Assembly: GCA_900764755.1 (NCBI GenBank)
Contig: CAAFPE010000016.1
Location: 1-35,527, forward strand
Source of the DNA: an uncultured Oscillospiraceae bacterium
GTDB lineage: Bacteria; Bacillota; Clostridia; Oscillospirales; Oscillospiraceae
Direction of reading: 5' to 3'
Length of the DNA: 35,527 bases
The position numbers and the translations under genes are program-made. Positions 35,398 through 35,527 of the stretch are shown piece by piece (the first letter of the stretch is position 1; the number at the start of each line of letters is the position of its first letter). The notes under the pieces were generated by a model. The model made no database searches, was not told where the DNA came from, and worked only from the letters and a program-made list of their open reading frames with translations.

Positions 35398-35527
35398 GTC
35401 TCTATGGAAATCGGTGCAGCATCGGCGGAGTGTCCTGCGGGATAGTCCTGCGGGGCACGGCCAACGGGGAGTACCGGGCGGTATTCGAGCGGGAGTTTGC
35501 CTCTCTGGAGGACATTGAGGGCATCCA
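35394..35527 (+). CDS. Hypothetical protein, 5' end only
   Basis: Begins MSLYGNRCSIGGVSCGIVLR after AAGGAG and runs off the window after 44 codons. Beta-rich by appearance. No family can be named from this piece. Confidence 0.6.
   Translation, partial: MSLYGNRCSIGGVSCGIVLRGTANGEYRAVFEREFASLEDIEGI

Noticed and set aside
1..35527. Search for integrase, lysis cassette, tRNA and rRNA genes
   Set aside because: None recognised on either strand. They may lie outside the window.

Overview
The window is the early half and most of the structural half of a temperate, contractile-tailed (myovirus, PBSX/Xkd-type) phage or prophage of a high-GC Firmicute. GC-rich codon use, strong AGGAGG ribosome sites, the XkdK/XkdM/XkdN...XkdU tail order and a Cys_rich_KTR gene fit a gut Oscillospiraceae (Flavonifractor/Pseudoflavonifractor-like) host. 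The host is an inference. No integrase, lysis gene, tRNA, CRISPR array or reverse transcriptase is visible, and both ends cut through genes.

Layout. 1-900: immunity switch, with a LexA-like S24 repressor leftward, a Cro-like gene rightward, and palindromic operators on overlapping divergent promoters. 900-4800: accessory zone of very small genes. Between about 1540 and 4100 these sit in a repeating architecture: near-identical divergent control modules (2013-2109, 2883-2980, 3407-3498) and shorter hairpin-plus-ribosome-site modules (near 1541, 3636, 3871, 4027) separate unrelated mini-genes. 4790-5900: a candidate small RNA, a YoeB/RelB-type toxin-antitoxin pair and two convergent XRE regulators. 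5919-13385: one rightward early operon of tightly overlapping genes (Cys-rich protein, replication initiator with an internal iteron-like origin, DnaB helicase, ParA, DUF3102 protein, SSB, small proteins, HUH-type Rep). 13458-13710: a self-contained Cys_rich_KTR gene ending in an intrinsic terminator. 13729-35527: late operon with HNH, terminases, portal, ClpP-like protease, HK97 capsid, connectors, sheath, tube, frameshifted chaperone, tape measure, baseplate, tail fibre, and a multi-HTH protein followed by two unrecognised genes.

Two leftward moron units interrupt the late operon (DUF2442+DUF4160 at 20965-21693; a membrane protein at 25533-26204). Each has its own 17-bp-spaced promoter and ends in a terminator active only leftward, so each can be expressed in the lysogen without blocking late transcription. 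An identical 19-bp sequence marks the outer boundary of both.

The least ordinary parts are the repeat-separated mini-gene array with its conserved leader micro-ORF, the candidate ~65-nt RNA at 4794-4860, a perfect 24-bp palindrome inside the DUF3102 gene that shares half-sites with the putative origin, and the triple-HTH gene behind the tail fibre.
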